A DNA stretch of 32,839 nt, from the NCBI GenBank assembly GCA_946403215.1, contig CAMIZG010000019.1, positions 1-32,839 on the forward strand, in the 5' to 3' direction. This stretch comes from an uncultured Bacteroidales bacterium. GTDB taxonomy: Bacteria; Bacteroidota; Bacteroidia; Bacteroidales; Paludibacteraceae. This document shows positions 15,982 through 24,337 of the stretch, piece after piece. Under the pieces are notes generated by a model, which did not search any database, was not told the DNA's origin, and saw only the letters and a list, made by a program, of their open reading frames with translations. A program made the position numbers and the translations under genes. Numbering within the stretch: position 1 is the stretch's first letter; every line of letters starts with the position of its first letter.

Positions 15982-17799
15982 ATGACCGTACAAGATAAAC
16001 TTGCCGCACTACGCGGATTGATGCAGCAGGAAGGGCTGAACGCGTACATCGTGCCGAGCACCGATCCGCATGCATCGGAATATATGGCGAGCCACTGGGC
16101 AGAGGTCTGCTGGCTCACGTCGTTCACAGGCGAAGCCGGTACAGCCGTCGTCACCCTTGACCAGGCGCTGCTCTGGACGGACAGCCGCTACTACCTTCAG
16201 GCCGGCATTGAGCTCGAAGGTACAACAGTCCAACTCATGCGCGAGTCGGACATCGACTGCCCGAAGATCGAAGAGTGGCTGGTGTCAGCAGTCAGCGATC
16301 AGCAGTCAGAAGTCAGCTTTGTGGTGGGAGTGAATCCCGAGATGTGGAGCGTGAATGCCTACAAGGAGCTCAAAGACAAACTGGAGGAAGCCGGCATCGG
16401 ATTGACATCCGTTGACCTGATCCGTCCGCTCTGGACGGAGAATCGTCCGCCGAAGCCCATGCATCGGTTCTTTGAGTTTGACACCCGTTACGCCGGCGAG
16501 AGCATCCACAGCAAACTGGGTCGCATCCGCGCCAAGATTCGCGAGAAGGGCGCCGACACAATGGTGGTGAGCGCGCTGGACGAGATAGCCTGGGTGCTGA
16601 ACGTTCGCGGCCATGACGTGGAGTTCAACCCCGTGGTAGTCAGTTACCTGGTGATCGAGCAGTCGAAGTGCACGATGTTCGTGCAACCGCAGAAGATCAC
16701 CCGCGAGGTGACTGCTTACCTGCGCGCCAATGATGTGGAGTTCAGGGACTACGAAGAGGTCTTCCCTTACCTCAAGCACATAGAAGGCTCCGTCCTCTTC
16801 GATGGTGCCAAGGTCAACGAAGCACTTTACGAGGCCATTAATCCCGACGTAAAGAAGATCAACGCTCAGTCGCCTATCCTGGTGGCCAAGTCGCACAAGA
16901 ACCACATTGAACTGGCCGGTGTGCGCAAAGCGATGGAGCAGGACGCCGTAGCCCTGACGCGGTTCTTCCGCTGGCTGGAGAGCGATGCTACGCGTGCTCA
17001 CATGGCAGCAGGACGGATCACTGAATGGGATCTGATGGAGCAGCTGCATGCCTGCCGACTGCAGGGCAAGAACTTCGTTGAGGAGAGTTTTGGCACGATA
17101 GCCGGCTACCAAGGCAATGGAGCGATCGTTCACTACGCAGCCACCAAGGAGACAGCCGACGTCGTTTATCCGCAAGAGATGTTGCTGCTGGATAGTGGCG
17201 GTCAGTACCTGGACGGCACAACGGATATCACCCGCACCGTATGGCTGGGGGGCAAGATACCTGCTCAAGCCAAACGCGACTACACCTATGTGCTCAAAGG
17301 CCATCTGATGCTCGGGCATCTACGCTGGCCGCGCGGCACACGAGGCAACCAGATCGACGCCATTGCCAAGCAGTACATGTGGCAGGCAGGTATCACCTAC
17401 GGTCACGGCACAGGTCACGGCGTAGGACACTTCCTCAGTTGCCATGAGGGGCCGCAAAACATCCGCACCGACAAGAACCCCACCGTGCTCGAAGCCGGAC
17501 AGATCTGCTCCGACGAACCGGGCATCTACCGCACCGGCAAATGGGGCATTCGCACGGAGAACCTCGTAGTCGTCACACCCGTTGATAGCACCAAGGAAGC
17601 CACCACCGAGGACGAATGGCTGACCTGGGAGACACTCACCCTCTTCCCTTACGATACGACGCTAATCGACTTCTCGCTACTCACTGAACAAGAAAGGGAG
17701 TGGATCAATGACTACCACGCCGAGGTCTATAAGAGAGTTAGCCCCCTACTGAATGAAGAAGAGGCTAAATGGTTAGAAGAAAAATGCAAAAAAATATGA
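15982..17799 (+). CDS. pepP: Xaa-Pro aminopeptidase (aminopeptidase P, M24B)
   Basis: 605-aa cytosolic metallopeptidase releasing N-terminal residues that precede proline. It is of the long eukaryote-like type: two creatinase-like N-domains (about 5-150 and 160-305), then the M24 pita-bread domain (about 310-530) and a C-terminal extension. Metal ligands are visible as Asp404 and Asp415 (LLDSGGQYLDGTTDITRT), His479 (GHGTGHGVGHFL), Glu512 (DEPGIYR) and Glu526 (GIRTEN). The ATG at 15982 was chosen because an upstream GTG overlaps the -7 promoter box. A GTCAGCA heptamer array encodes VSAVSDQQSEVS in a loop between secondary-structure elements of the first N-domain. The stop overlaps the argS start (ATGA), indicating a coupled two-gene operon. 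Confidence 0.93.
   Translation: MTVQDKLAALRGLMQQEGLNAYIVPSTDPHASEYMASHWAEVCWLTSFTGEAGTAVVTLDQALLWTDSRYYLQAGIELEGTTVQLMRESDIDCPKIEEWLVSAVSDQQSEVSFVVGVNPEMWSVNAYKELKDKLEEAGIGLTSVDLIRPLWTENRPPKPMHRFFEFDTRYAGESIHSKLGRIRAKIREKGADTMVVSALDEIAWVLNVRGHDVEFNPVVVSYLVIEQSKCTMFVQPQKITREVTAYLRANDVEFRDYEEVFPYLKHIEGSVLFDGAKVNEALYEAINPDVKKINAQSPILVAKSHKNHIELAGVRKAMEQDAVALTRFFRWLESDATRAHMAAGRITEWDLMEQLHACRLQGKNFVEESFGTIAGYQGNGAIVHYAATKETADVVYPQEMLLLDSGGQYLDGTTDITRTVWLGGKIPAQAKRDYTYVLKGHLMLGHLRWPRGTRGNQIDAIAKQYMWQAGITYGHGTGHGVGHFLSCHEGPQNIRTDKNPTVLEAGQICSDEPGIYRTGKWGIRTENLVVVTPVDSTKEATTEDEWLTWETLTLFPYDTTLIDFSLLTEQEREWINDYHAEVYKRVSPLLNEEEAKWLEEKCKKI
16284..16318. repeat. Heptamer array in pepP
   Basis: Five tandem 7-bp units related to GTCAGCA (GTCAGCA, GTCAGCG, ATCAGCA, GTCAGAA, GTCAGCT) in the aminopeptidase coding frame. 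Confidence 0.92.
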
Positions 17800-19598
17800 G
17801 TTTAGAAGAAACGCTAAAAAGTCAAGTACGTCTCGCCGTCAAAGCCTTGTATGGCATTGAGGCGGACGACAAACAGATACAACTGCAAAAGACCCGCCAA
17901 GAGTTCGAAGGAAACATCACATTGGTAGTGTTCCCCTTCGTCAAACTCGCCCGCAAAGCCCCGGCACAGGTAGCCGAGGAGATAGGCCAATGGCTAATGG
18001 CTGACAGCCGACAGCTAATTGCCAAGTTCAACGCCGTGCAAGGCTTCTTGAACATGAGCTTTGCCCCATCGTTCTGGATCGAGCAGTTAGAGGCCATCGC
18101 TGCCAACACAAACTACGGCAGAAACAGCCAACAGCCAATGGCTAATGGCCAACAGCCACTGATGATGGTCGAGTACTCCTCGCCCAACACCAACAAACCT
18201 CTGCACCTCGGCCACGTGAGGAACAACCTGCTCGGCGCATCCATAGCACGCATACAAGAGGCCAACGGCTGGAAGGTAGTTAAGACGAACATCGTGAACG
18301 ACCGCGGCATACATATCTGCAAATCGATGCTCGCGTGGCTGAAGTTCGGCAATGGCGAAACACCCGAGTCGTCCGGCAAGAAAGGTGATCACCTGATCGG
18401 CGATTACTATGTTCGTTTTGACCAGGAGTACCGCAAACAGGTCAAAGCCCTGATGGAACAGGGACTCAGCGAGGACGACGCCAAGCGCGAAGCACCGCTG
18501 ATGAAAGAGGCGCAAGCCATGCTACTCAAGTGGGAGCAAGGCGACAAAGAAGTGCGCGACCTCTGGGCACGAATGAACGAGTGGGTCTATGCCGGATTTG
18601 ATGAAACCTACAAGACGATGGGCGTCTCGTTCGACAAAATCTACTACGAGTCGAACACATACCTGGAAGGCAAGAAAGAGGTAGAGCGTGGATTAAAAGA
18701 AGGCCTGTTCTATCGCCGCGAGGACGGTTCGGTTTGGGCTAACCTGACAGGTGATGGGCTGGATGAGAAGCTGTTGTTACGCTCAGACGGCACATCGGTA
18801 TATATGACACAGGACATCGGTACCGCCAAGCTTCGCTATCAGGACTACCCCATCGACAAGATGGTTTATGTAGTGGGCAACGAACAGGAGTATCATTTCA
18901 AGGTACTGTCGCTGCTGCTGGATAAGTTAGGTTTCCCGTTCGGCAAAGAACTTGTGCATTTCTCCTACGGAATGGTTGAGTTGCCTAACGGCAAGATGAA
19001 GAGCCGCGAGGGCACAGTAGTTGATGCCGACGACTTGATGGCGCAGATGATTCAGGATGCAAAAGTTATCAGCAAGGACAAAGTGAACACCCTACCCGAC
19101 ATCACAGAGGCCGAAGCCAACGAGATAGCCCGCAAGGTTGGTCTGGGAGCGCTCAAGTACTTTATCCTGAAGGTGGACCCTCGTAAGAACATGTTGTTTA
19201 ATCCGGAAGAGAGCATCGACTTCAACGGCAACACAGGGCCTTTTATACAATATACCTACGCGCGCATACAAAGCGTGCTGCGGAAGTCCGGTCAAAAGTC
19301 AAAAGTCGAAAGTGAAAAGCCGAACGAGCTCAATGACAAGGAGATCGCCCTCATCCAGCGCCTGACCGATTATCCCGCTGCAGTCAAGCAGGCAGGCGAC
19401 GAATTCAGCCCGGCTGTGCTCTGCAACTATGCGTACGCCCTAGCGCAGGAGTTCAACTCGTTCTACCACGACTACTCCATCCTCAATGAGGCCGATGACC
19501 AAAAGAAAAACCTCAGACTGCTACTCAGTGCCCAAGTGGCAACAATCCTAAAGCACGCCATGGCACTTCTCGGCATCGAGATGCCCGACAGGATGTAA
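17796..19598 (+). CDS. argS: Arginyl-tRNA synthetase
   Basis: 600-aa cytosolic class I synthetase charging tRNA-Arg. The N-terminal tRNA D-loop-recognising domain is followed by the catalytic fold with VEYSSPNTNKPLHLGHVRNN (HIGH box as HLGH), VYMTQDIGTAKLRYQD, and GKMKSREGTVVDADDLM in the place of KMSKS. The C-terminal DALR anticodon-binding domain includes IQYTYARIQSVL and YAYALAQEFNSFYHDYSIL. The ATG at 17796 forms an ATGA overlap with the pepP stop; a longer in-frame start at 17769 lies inside pepP and lacks family support. Three separate heptamer arrays lie in this one gene (17987-18021, 18123-18157 and 19291-19318), producing short Gln/Ser/Lys-rich inserts or substitutions in variable loops. 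Confidence 0.97.
   Translation: MSLEETLKSQVRLAVKALYGIEADDKQIQLQKTRQEFEGNITLVVFPFVKLARKAPAQVAEEIGQWLMADSRQLIAKFNAVQGFLNMSFAPSFWIEQLEAIAANTNYGRNSQQPMANGQQPLMMVEYSSPNTNKPLHLGHVRNNLLGASIARIQEANGWKVVKTNIVNDRGIHICKSMLAWLKFGNGETPESSGKKGDHLIGDYYVRFDQEYRKQVKALMEQGLSEDDAKREAPLMKEAQAMLLKWEQGDKEVRDLWARMNEWVYAGFDETYKTMGVSFDKIYYESNTYLEGKKEVERGLKEGLFYRREDGSVWANLTGDGLDEKLLLRSDGTSVYMTQDIGTAKLRYQDYPIDKMVYVVGNEQEYHFKVLSLLLDKLGFPFGKELVHFSYGMVELPNGKMKSREGTVVDADDLMAQMIQDAKVISKDKVNTLPDITEAEANEIARKVGLGALKYFILKVDPRKNMLFNPEESIDFNGNTGPFIQYTYARIQSVLRKSGQKSKVESEKPNELNDKEIALIQRLTDYPAAVKQAGDEFSPAVLCNYAYALAQEFNSFYHDYSILNEADDQKKNLRLLLSAQVATILKHAMALLGIEMPDRM
17987..18021. repeat. Heptamer array 1 in argS
   Basis: Five 7-bp units mixing CCAATGG, CTAATGG, CTGACAG, CCGACAG and CTAATTG, all in the same phase. 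They encode QWLMADSRQLI in the N-terminal domain. Confidence 0.85.
18123..18157. repeat. Heptamer array 2 in argS
   Basis: Five 7-bp units: AACAGCC twice, AATGGCT, AATGGCC, AACAGCC. They encode NSQQPMANGQQP just before the VEYSSPN strand, where family members usually have a short Gly/Lys loop. Confidence 0.92.
19291..19318. repeat. Heptamer array 3 in argS
   Basis: Four 7-bp units, GTCAAAA twice, GTCGAAA and GTGAAAA, encode the QKSKVESEK insert between the catalytic core and the anticodon-binding domain. Confidence 0.92.
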
Positions 19599-19645
19599 TC
19601 CTGACTTTACGGAGCATAAATATTTTGCAGAAAAAACGCACAAGG

Positions 19646-19677
19646 TTTGGAAATCTGAAAAGTTTTTCGTAACTTTG
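19646..19677 (+). promoter_or_regulatory. Promoter of rpsA
   Basis: TTTG at 19646-19649, a 20-nt spacer and TAACTTTG at 19670-19677. This leaves a leader of about 75 nt before the ATG at 19758, long enough for autogenous control, though no specific structure was recognised. Confidence 0.88.
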
Positions 19678-19757
19678 TGCGCTTTTTGTGCGAACTGTGC
19701 ATTGAGGCGCTGTTGCACACGAATGTTTAACCATTTAATTTTTGTTTTCTACCAATT

Positions 19758-21575
19758 ATGGCAGAGAATTTATCACTCAACAATTTCGACTGGGATGCCT
19801 ATGAGGCCAACGCCCAAGGCGCAAAGAATGAAGCCGAAATTGCGAAGTATGATGGTAGCCTGAGCGCTATCAAAGAGAACGAGGTAGTTGAAGGTACCGT
19901 CGTTTCAGTTAACAAACGCGAAGTAGAAGTAAACGTTGGCTTCAAGAGCAACGGCTTCATTGCTGCTTCCGAGTTCCGCTACAACCCCGACCTGAAGCCG
20001 GGCGACAAAGTAGAGGTTTATATCCAAACACAAGAGGACAAGAACGGTCAGCTCGTTCTGTCGCACAAAGAGGCTCGCGCTGCCCAGGCTTGGGATCGCG
20101 TTAACGAGGCTTGCGACAAGCAGGAGATCGTTCAAGGTTACATCAAGTGCCGCACCAAGGGTGGCATGATCGTTGACGTGCTGGGCATGGAAGCCTTCCT
20201 GCCGGGTAGTCAGATTGACATCCGTCCGATCCGTGACTACGATCAGTTCGTTGGCAAGACCATGGAGTTCAAGATCGTTAAGATCAATCCTGAGTTCCGC
20301 AATGTTGTTGTTTCGCACAAGGCTCTCATCGAGGCCGAGCTCGAGGCACAGAAGAAAGAGATCGTCAGCAAGCTTGAGAAGGGTCAAGTGCTGGAGGGTA
20401 CCGTTAAGAACATTACCAACTATGGCGTATTCATCGACCTGGGTGGCGTTGACGGCCTGATCCACATCACCGACCTGAGCTGGGGCCGCGTAAGCGATCC
20501 GAAGGAGATTGTTCAACTCGACCAGAAGATCAACGTTGTTATCCTTGACTTTGATGAGGACAAGAAGCGTATTGCCCTGGGCTTGAAGCAACTGACCCCG
20601 CATCCATGGGATGCACTGGACGCTAACCTGAAGGTAGGCGACAAGATCAAGGGTAAGGTTGTCGTTATGACCGACTACGGAGCATTCGTTGAGGTTGCAG
20701 AGGGCGTTGAAGGCCTCGTTCACGTAAGTGAGATGAGCTGGAGCCAGCACCTGCGTTCGGCTAACGACTATCTGAAGGTTGGCCAGGAGGTTGAGTGCGT
20801 TATCCTGACTCTCGACCGCGCTGACAGGAAGATGAGCCTGGGTATCAAGCAGCTGAAGGCTGATCCTTGGGAGACCATCGAGACCAAATACGCTGTTGGT
20901 ACACGCCACTTCGCTAAGGTACGTAACTTCACCGGCTTCGGCGTATTCGTTGAGTTGGAAGAGGGCGTTGAAGGTCTGATTCACATCAGCGACCTGAGCT
21001 GGACGAAGAAGATCAAACACCCGAACGAGTTCACCTCTATTGGTGCTCAGATCGAGGTTATCGTTCTGGACATCGACAAGGAGAACCGCCGTCTGTCACT
21101 TGGTCACAAGCAGCTTGAGGACAATCCTTGGGAAGAGCTGGAGGCTAAGTTCGCCATCGACACCATCGTTACCGGTAAGGTACTCGAGATCAGCGACAAG
21201 GGCGCTACTATCCTGCTCGAAGAGGGCGTAGAGGGCTTCTGCCCGACCCGTCACCTGCAGAAGGAGGACAAGAGCCCGGTAGCCGTAGGCGACGAGCTGG
21301 ATGTTAAGATCCTTGAGTTCAACCGCGACGCTAAGCGCATCCTCGTTTCGCACCTCCGCACATGGGAGGAGCGCAAAGAGGCTCCCGCTAAGGAAGCTAA
21401 GGCAGAGAAGAAAGAGGCCGCTCCTGAGCTGCCGAAGGTTGAGAAGACCACTCTCGGTGACATCGACGTTCTGGCTAACCTTAAAGCTTCGATGGAGGCA
21501 GAGGCTAAGCCTGCGAAGAAAGCTCCCGCTAAGAAAGCAGCTGCCAAGAAAGAGGCTGCAAAAGACGCTGAGTAA
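19758..21575 (+). CDS. rpsA: 30S ribosomal protein S1
   Basis: 605-aa ribosomal RNA-binding protein that helps recruit mRNA to the 30S subunit. Six S1 OB-fold repeats are visible in order: [87 protein letters not shown] and [19 protein letters not shown]. Repeats 3-5 carry the classical [10 protein letters not shown] type motif; the last reads EGFCPTRHL and is more diverged. The C-terminus is an Ala/Lys-rich tail ([19 protein letters not shown]) typical of Bacteroidota S1. It is transcribed alone from its own promoter and closed by a strong terminator. It contains no heptamer repeat, unlike most neighbouring housekeeping genes. Confidence 0.97.
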   Translation: MAENLSLNNFDWDAYEANAQGAKNEAEIAKYDGSLSAIKENEVVEGTVVSVNKREVEVNVGFKSNGFIAASEFRYNPDLKPGDKVEVYIQTQEDKNGQLVLSHKEARAAQAWDRVNEACDKQEIVQGYIKCRTKGGMIVDVLGMEAFLPGSQIDIRPIRDYDQFVGKTMEFKIVKINPEFRNVVVSHKALIEAELEAQKKEIVSKLEKGQVLEGTVKNITNYGVFIDLGGVDGLIHITDLSWGRVSDPKEIVQLDQKINVVILDFDEDKKRIALGLKQLTPHPWDALDANLKVGDKIKGKVVVMTDYGAFVEVAEGVEGLVHVSEMSWSQHLRSANDYLKVGQEVECVILTLDRADRKMSLGIKQLKADPWETIETKYAVGTRHFAKVRNFTGFGVFVELEEGVEGLIHISDLSWTKKIKHPNEFTSIGAQIEVIVLDIDKENRRLSLGHKQLEDNPWEELEAKFAIDTIVTGKVLEISDKGATILLEEGVEGFCPTRHLQKEDKSPVAVGDELDVKILEFNRDAKRILVSHLRTWEERKEAPAKEAKAEKKEAAPELPKVEKTTLGDIDVLANLKASMEAEAKPAKKAPAKKAAAKKEAAKDAE

Positions 21576-21605
21576 CCAGAGCTCTCTGATACACACGTTG
21601 TTAAC

Positions 21606-21636
21606 AAGAAAGCGAACCTTGCGGTTCGCTTTCTTC
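21606..21636. terminator. Bidirectional terminator between rpsA and trxB
   Basis: A perfect 13-bp stem AAGAAAGCGAACC (21606-21618), loop TTGC and GGTTCGCTTTCTT (21623-21635), flanked by A-rich and T-rich sides, ends both converging transcripts. Confidence 0.92.
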
Positions 21637-21657
21637 ATTTCTATATATGCTATTTGC

Positions 21658-22578
21658 TTATGCTTTTAGGAACTTGTCCGCCTCAATGGCTGCCTTGCAG
21701 CCCGCAGCCGCAGCCACGACAGCTTGGCGGTAGTGTGGGTCGGCGCAATCGCCTGCTGCATATACGCCAGGGATATTCGTGCACGGGCTGTCACCTTTCA
21801 CCTTGATATATCCCTCTGCATCAAGGTCAAGGTACTGGGCAAAAAGCTTCGTGTTGGGTTGATGGCCTATAGCCAGGAAGAACCCGTCAATAGCAATGTG
21901 GCGCTGCTCCTCATCAGGCAAGCCCTTCTTGTAAATAAGGTCAGCACCCTCAACCTTGGTCTCACCTGTCAGACGCAACGTATTGTGCTCAAACAGCACC
22001 TCAATCTTCGGATTGTCGAACACGCGCTGTTGCATAATCTCCGAAGCACGGAAGTAAGGCTTGCGGACAATCATATATACCTTCTGGCACAGATTAGCCA
22101 GATAGATCGCTTCCTCACACGCAGTGTCACCGCCGCCCACTACGGCAACCGTCTTTCCACGGTAGAAGAATCCGTCACAGGTTGCGCACGCGCTTACGCC
22201 ACGACCTCTGTACTCCTTCTCACTCGGGATTCCCAGCCACTTAGCGGATGCACCGGTAGCAATAATAACCGTCTCTGCCTCATAGAGTGTGCCATCGTCT
22301 GTCCACACCTTCTTGGGCGAGCAGGAGAAGTCCACCTTATCGACGATAGCCGATACGAACTGCGTACCAAAGCGCTCGGCCTGACGACGTATATCATCCA
22401 TCATCTGAAAAGGCTCAACGCCATCAGGGTAACCGGGAAAGTTCTCCACTTCCGTAGTGATAGTCAGTTGCCCGCCGAGTTGAGGCCCTTCAATCAATAC
22501 GGGTTGAAGGTTAGCACGTGAGGCGTAGATGGCGGCTGTATAGCCCGCCGGACCTGAGCCGATGATTAAGCATTTCAT
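21658..22578 (-). CDS. trxB: Thioredoxin-disulfide reductase
   Basis: 306-aa cytosolic flavoprotein that reduces thioredoxin with NADPH. It has the N-terminal FAD Rossmann motif (IIGSGPAGYTAAIYASRA), GGQLTITTEVENFPG, the redox-active CATC (Cys131 and Cys134 in SACATCDGFFYRG), the NADPH motif VVGGGDTACEEAIYL and the C-terminal FAD motif GVYAAGDCADPHYRQA. Length is typical. It starts 3 nt after the BT_3928-like gene, so the two are co-transcribed. That pairing links it to a membrane protein with a MauE/DoxX-type Cys motif and a thioredoxin-like C-terminal region. Confidence 0.97.
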   Translation of the reverse strand: MKCLIIGSGPAGYTAAIYASRANLQPVLIEGPQLGGQLTITTEVENFPGYPDGVEPFQMMDDIRRQAERFGTQFVSAIVDKVDFSCSPKKVWTDDGTLYEAETVIIATGASAKWLGIPSEKEYRGRGVSACATCDGFFYRGKTVAVVGGGDTACEEAIYLANLCQKVYMIVRKPYFRASEIMQQRVFDNPKIEVLFEHNTLRLTGETKVEGADLIYKKGLPDEEQRHIAIDGFFLAIGHQPNTKLFAQYLDLDAEGYIKVKGDSPCTNIPGVYAAGDCADPHYRQAVVAAAAGCKAAIEADKFLKA

Positions 22579-22581
22579 AGT

Positions 22582-23793
22582 TTATCTGTTGCGTATATTA
22601 TATTTGTCTGTGATTGTCCCTTTCTCGATTACGAACACACCCGGGTTGGCGCGAACAATGGTCTTTAGCATAATGCCGTCAGCATTGAGGAACAACATCC
22701 GCCAATGGCTAAGCAGCTCGTCATTGAAGCCGGCGGCCTCTTCGGGATCCAGCGTCGGGTCATTGGCAGCCAAGCCGTTGGCAAGCAGCAGGTCACGGTG
22801 CGCCTCAATGAACTCCCAGATCTGCTCATCCGTTGCAGAGGTAAGAATGAACACAGGTACAGCCTGTTCCTCGGTAGCCAGACACAGATCAACCACCTTG
22901 CCCAGCAATGACAAATCGGTCTTTGTCAGATCGTACATCACAACGAGTACAACCTTATCCATTTCCAGAAGGTCGTAGGTTACATCCGCGCCCTCGTAGT
23001 CCACGAGTTCGAAGTCATGGATAGGCGGCTCATAGCCTTTCTTGACGAGTTTGGACTGCTGGTCAACAAAGCGCCACGAACTATCGCCACGCGGGTAATC
23101 CTGCAGGGTGAATTCCTGCTCAACTCCGTCTTTCTCATAGATAAGTGTGATAGCGTACTCATCCGTCGGTGCGCCCTCAGGGATCTCCATCAGTTCGGGG
23201 ATATTGTTGCCTATCTTGTACGGACGAAAGTCAATCAGCGGCAGGTGGTAGTGCGTATAAAGCATCAATCCTCCGGCAAGAGCCAGAGCAACTACCACGA
23301 CTCCCAGTTCAGCCCACCAGACGAAGGTCGGCGGTATATGCTTCTTGGTGAAGAGCAGAACGATGACCAGCGACAGGAGCACCACGTTCTTGAAGAAGGT
23401 CTGCCAGTTGGTGATGACCAGCGCGTCACCAAAGCAGCCACAGTCCGTAATAGGATCAGTCAGTGCAATATATAGCGTGAGCGGCGTCATCACCACGTAG
23501 AACGCCAGTGCCAGCCAGGTCGTCCATTGCGTGCGCACATTCAGTAGCATCATCACACCCAGTGTCCACTCGGTAAGGATAAGAATTACAGCCGCAGCCG
23601 TTGCCAATGACAGCCATGAGGTAAAGATTCCTCCGAAAGCCGTAAGGTAGTCCTCAATCTTATATACCGTCCCCACGGGGTCGATGGCTTTCACGAAACC
23701 CGAGAACAGAAACGTAAATGCAAGCAATGTACGTGCAACAGAGCCCACATAATATTTTATCACTTTATCGTTTACCATTTTCGCATTTGTCAT
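22582..23793 (-). CDS. BT_3928-family membrane protein (DoxX/MauE domain plus thioredoxin-like domain)
   Basis: 403-aa inner-membrane protein. The N-terminal half has about five hydrophobic segments (roughly 16-36, 55-85, 92-112, 133-149, 158-178) and the motif DCGCFGD (Cys118, Cys120), characteristic of MauE/DoxX-type redox-associated membrane proteins. The C-terminal half (about 190-403) is soluble, resembles a thioredoxin-fold remnant (VVLVVMYDL, VPVFILTSA, RMLFLNADGIML, PGVFVIEKGTI) and has no CxxC. The gene sits between DUF1599 and trxB, supporting a role in envelope redox balance (inference). It overlaps the DUF1599 gene by 29 nt from this start or 14 nt from the second ATG (23778). That overlap is a 15-bp repeat array encoding NAKMV NDKVI, so the N-terminus is repeat-derived and the start is uncertain. 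Confidence 0.85.
   Translation of the reverse strand: MTNAKMVNDKVIKYYVGSVARTLLAFTFLFSGFVKAIDPVGTVYKIEDYLTAFGGIFTSWLSLATAAAVILILTEWTLGVMMLLNVRTQWTTWLALAFYVVMTPLTLYIALTDPITDCGCFGDALVITNWQTFFKNVVLLSLVIVLLFTKKHIPPTFVWWAELGVVVVALALAGGLMLYTHYHLPLIDFRPYKIGNNIPELMEIPEGAPTDEYAITLIYEKDGVEQEFTLQDYPRGDSSWRFVDQQSKLVKKGYEPPIHDFELVDYEGADVTYDLLEMDKVVLVVMYDLTKTDLSLLGKVVDLCLATEEQAVPVFILTSATDEQIWEFIEAHRDLLLANGLAANDPTLDPEEAAGFNDELLSHWRMLFLNADGIMLKTIVRANPGVFVIEKGTITDKYNIRNR
23759..23788. repeat. 15-bp repeat at the DUF1599/BT_3928 junction
   Basis: On the minus strand AAATGCGAAAATGGT is followed by AAACGATAAAGTGAT, the same 15-mer family as in aroC and the phosphatase gene. It encodes the end of DUF1599 (CENGKR, then stop) in one frame and the start of the BT_3928-like protein in another. 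Confidence 0.75.
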
Positions 23794-24322
23794 CAGTTGT
23801 CAGTATGAGGTAGAACACGGCGTAGTTGAGCATATCGAAGTAGTTGCCGTCTGCCCCTTCGGAGATCAGCGTACGGTTGTCGTTGGAAGCGATCTGCTTA
23901 TTGCGGTTGATCTTCGTCAGGATGATATCGATGAGCGAGGAGGGTAACATATCCCTCCACGCTTCACCGTAATCATGGTTCTTGCGCATCATGAGTGCCT
24001 TGGCTTCCGCCACGTACTTGTCATACAGTTCAGTCACCTGCTCGGGCGTCATATCAATGCTGTCGGCAAAGCCGTGACGCAATTGGATGATTCCCATCAC
24101 CGAATAGTTGACAATAGCACGCACCTCTCCGGCTATATCCTCGCCCACGAGGTTCACACCCGTCATCTCGAGGGTGCGGATTCGTTTGGCCTTGATGAAG
24201 AGCTGGTCGTTGACCGTCTGTGGACGCATGATACGCCACGACGGACCGTAATCCTTCATCTTCTTGATATAGATACTCCGGCACTGTGCCAGTACTTGGT
24301 CGTATGCTTCAGCGGTTGTCAT
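23765..24322 (-). CDS. DUF1599 (Nmad1-type) protein
   Basis: 185-aa soluble protein of the DUF1599 family, named in Pfam as a nucleotide-modification-associated domain; its biochemical role is not established. Two copies of a related segment are visible: MKDYGPSWRIMRPQTVNDQL (about 22-41) and KNHDYGEAWRDMLPSSLID (about 114-132), each followed by a basic helix (IKAKRIRTLE and ILTKINRNKQI), so it is an internal duplication of one helical unit. It precedes the BT_3928-like gene, an arrangement I recall as common in Bacteroidales. It starts 15 nt after the C10 peptidase stop without a visible promoter, so it is probably read through from that gene. Its last residues are encoded by a 15-bp repeat. 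Confidence 0.85.
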   Translation of the reverse strand: MTTAEAYDQVLAQCRSIYIKKMKDYGPSWRIMRPQTVNDQLFIKAKRIRTLEMTGVNLVGEDIAGEVRAIVNYSVMGIIQLRHGFADSIDMTPEQVTELYDKYVAEAKALMMRKNHDYGEAWRDMLPSSLIDIILTKINRNKQIASNDNRTLISEGADGNYFDMLNYAVFYLILTTDDKCENGKR

Positions 24323-24337
24323 GATGCGTATGTTTTG

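Noticed and set aside
16306..17319. 337-codon open frame antisense to pepP
   Set aside because: It is antisense to the aminopeptidase P catalytic domain with no motif of its own.
10139..19318. Heptamer arrays considered as CRISPR or phage attachment sites
   Set aside because: Units are only 7 bp, contiguous without spacers, and translated within conserved genes; no cas or integrase genes are present.
19905..21020. 371-codon open frame antisense to rpsA
   Set aside because: It mirrors the repetitive S1 coding sequence, shows no domain or promoter, and the plus-strand gene is certain.
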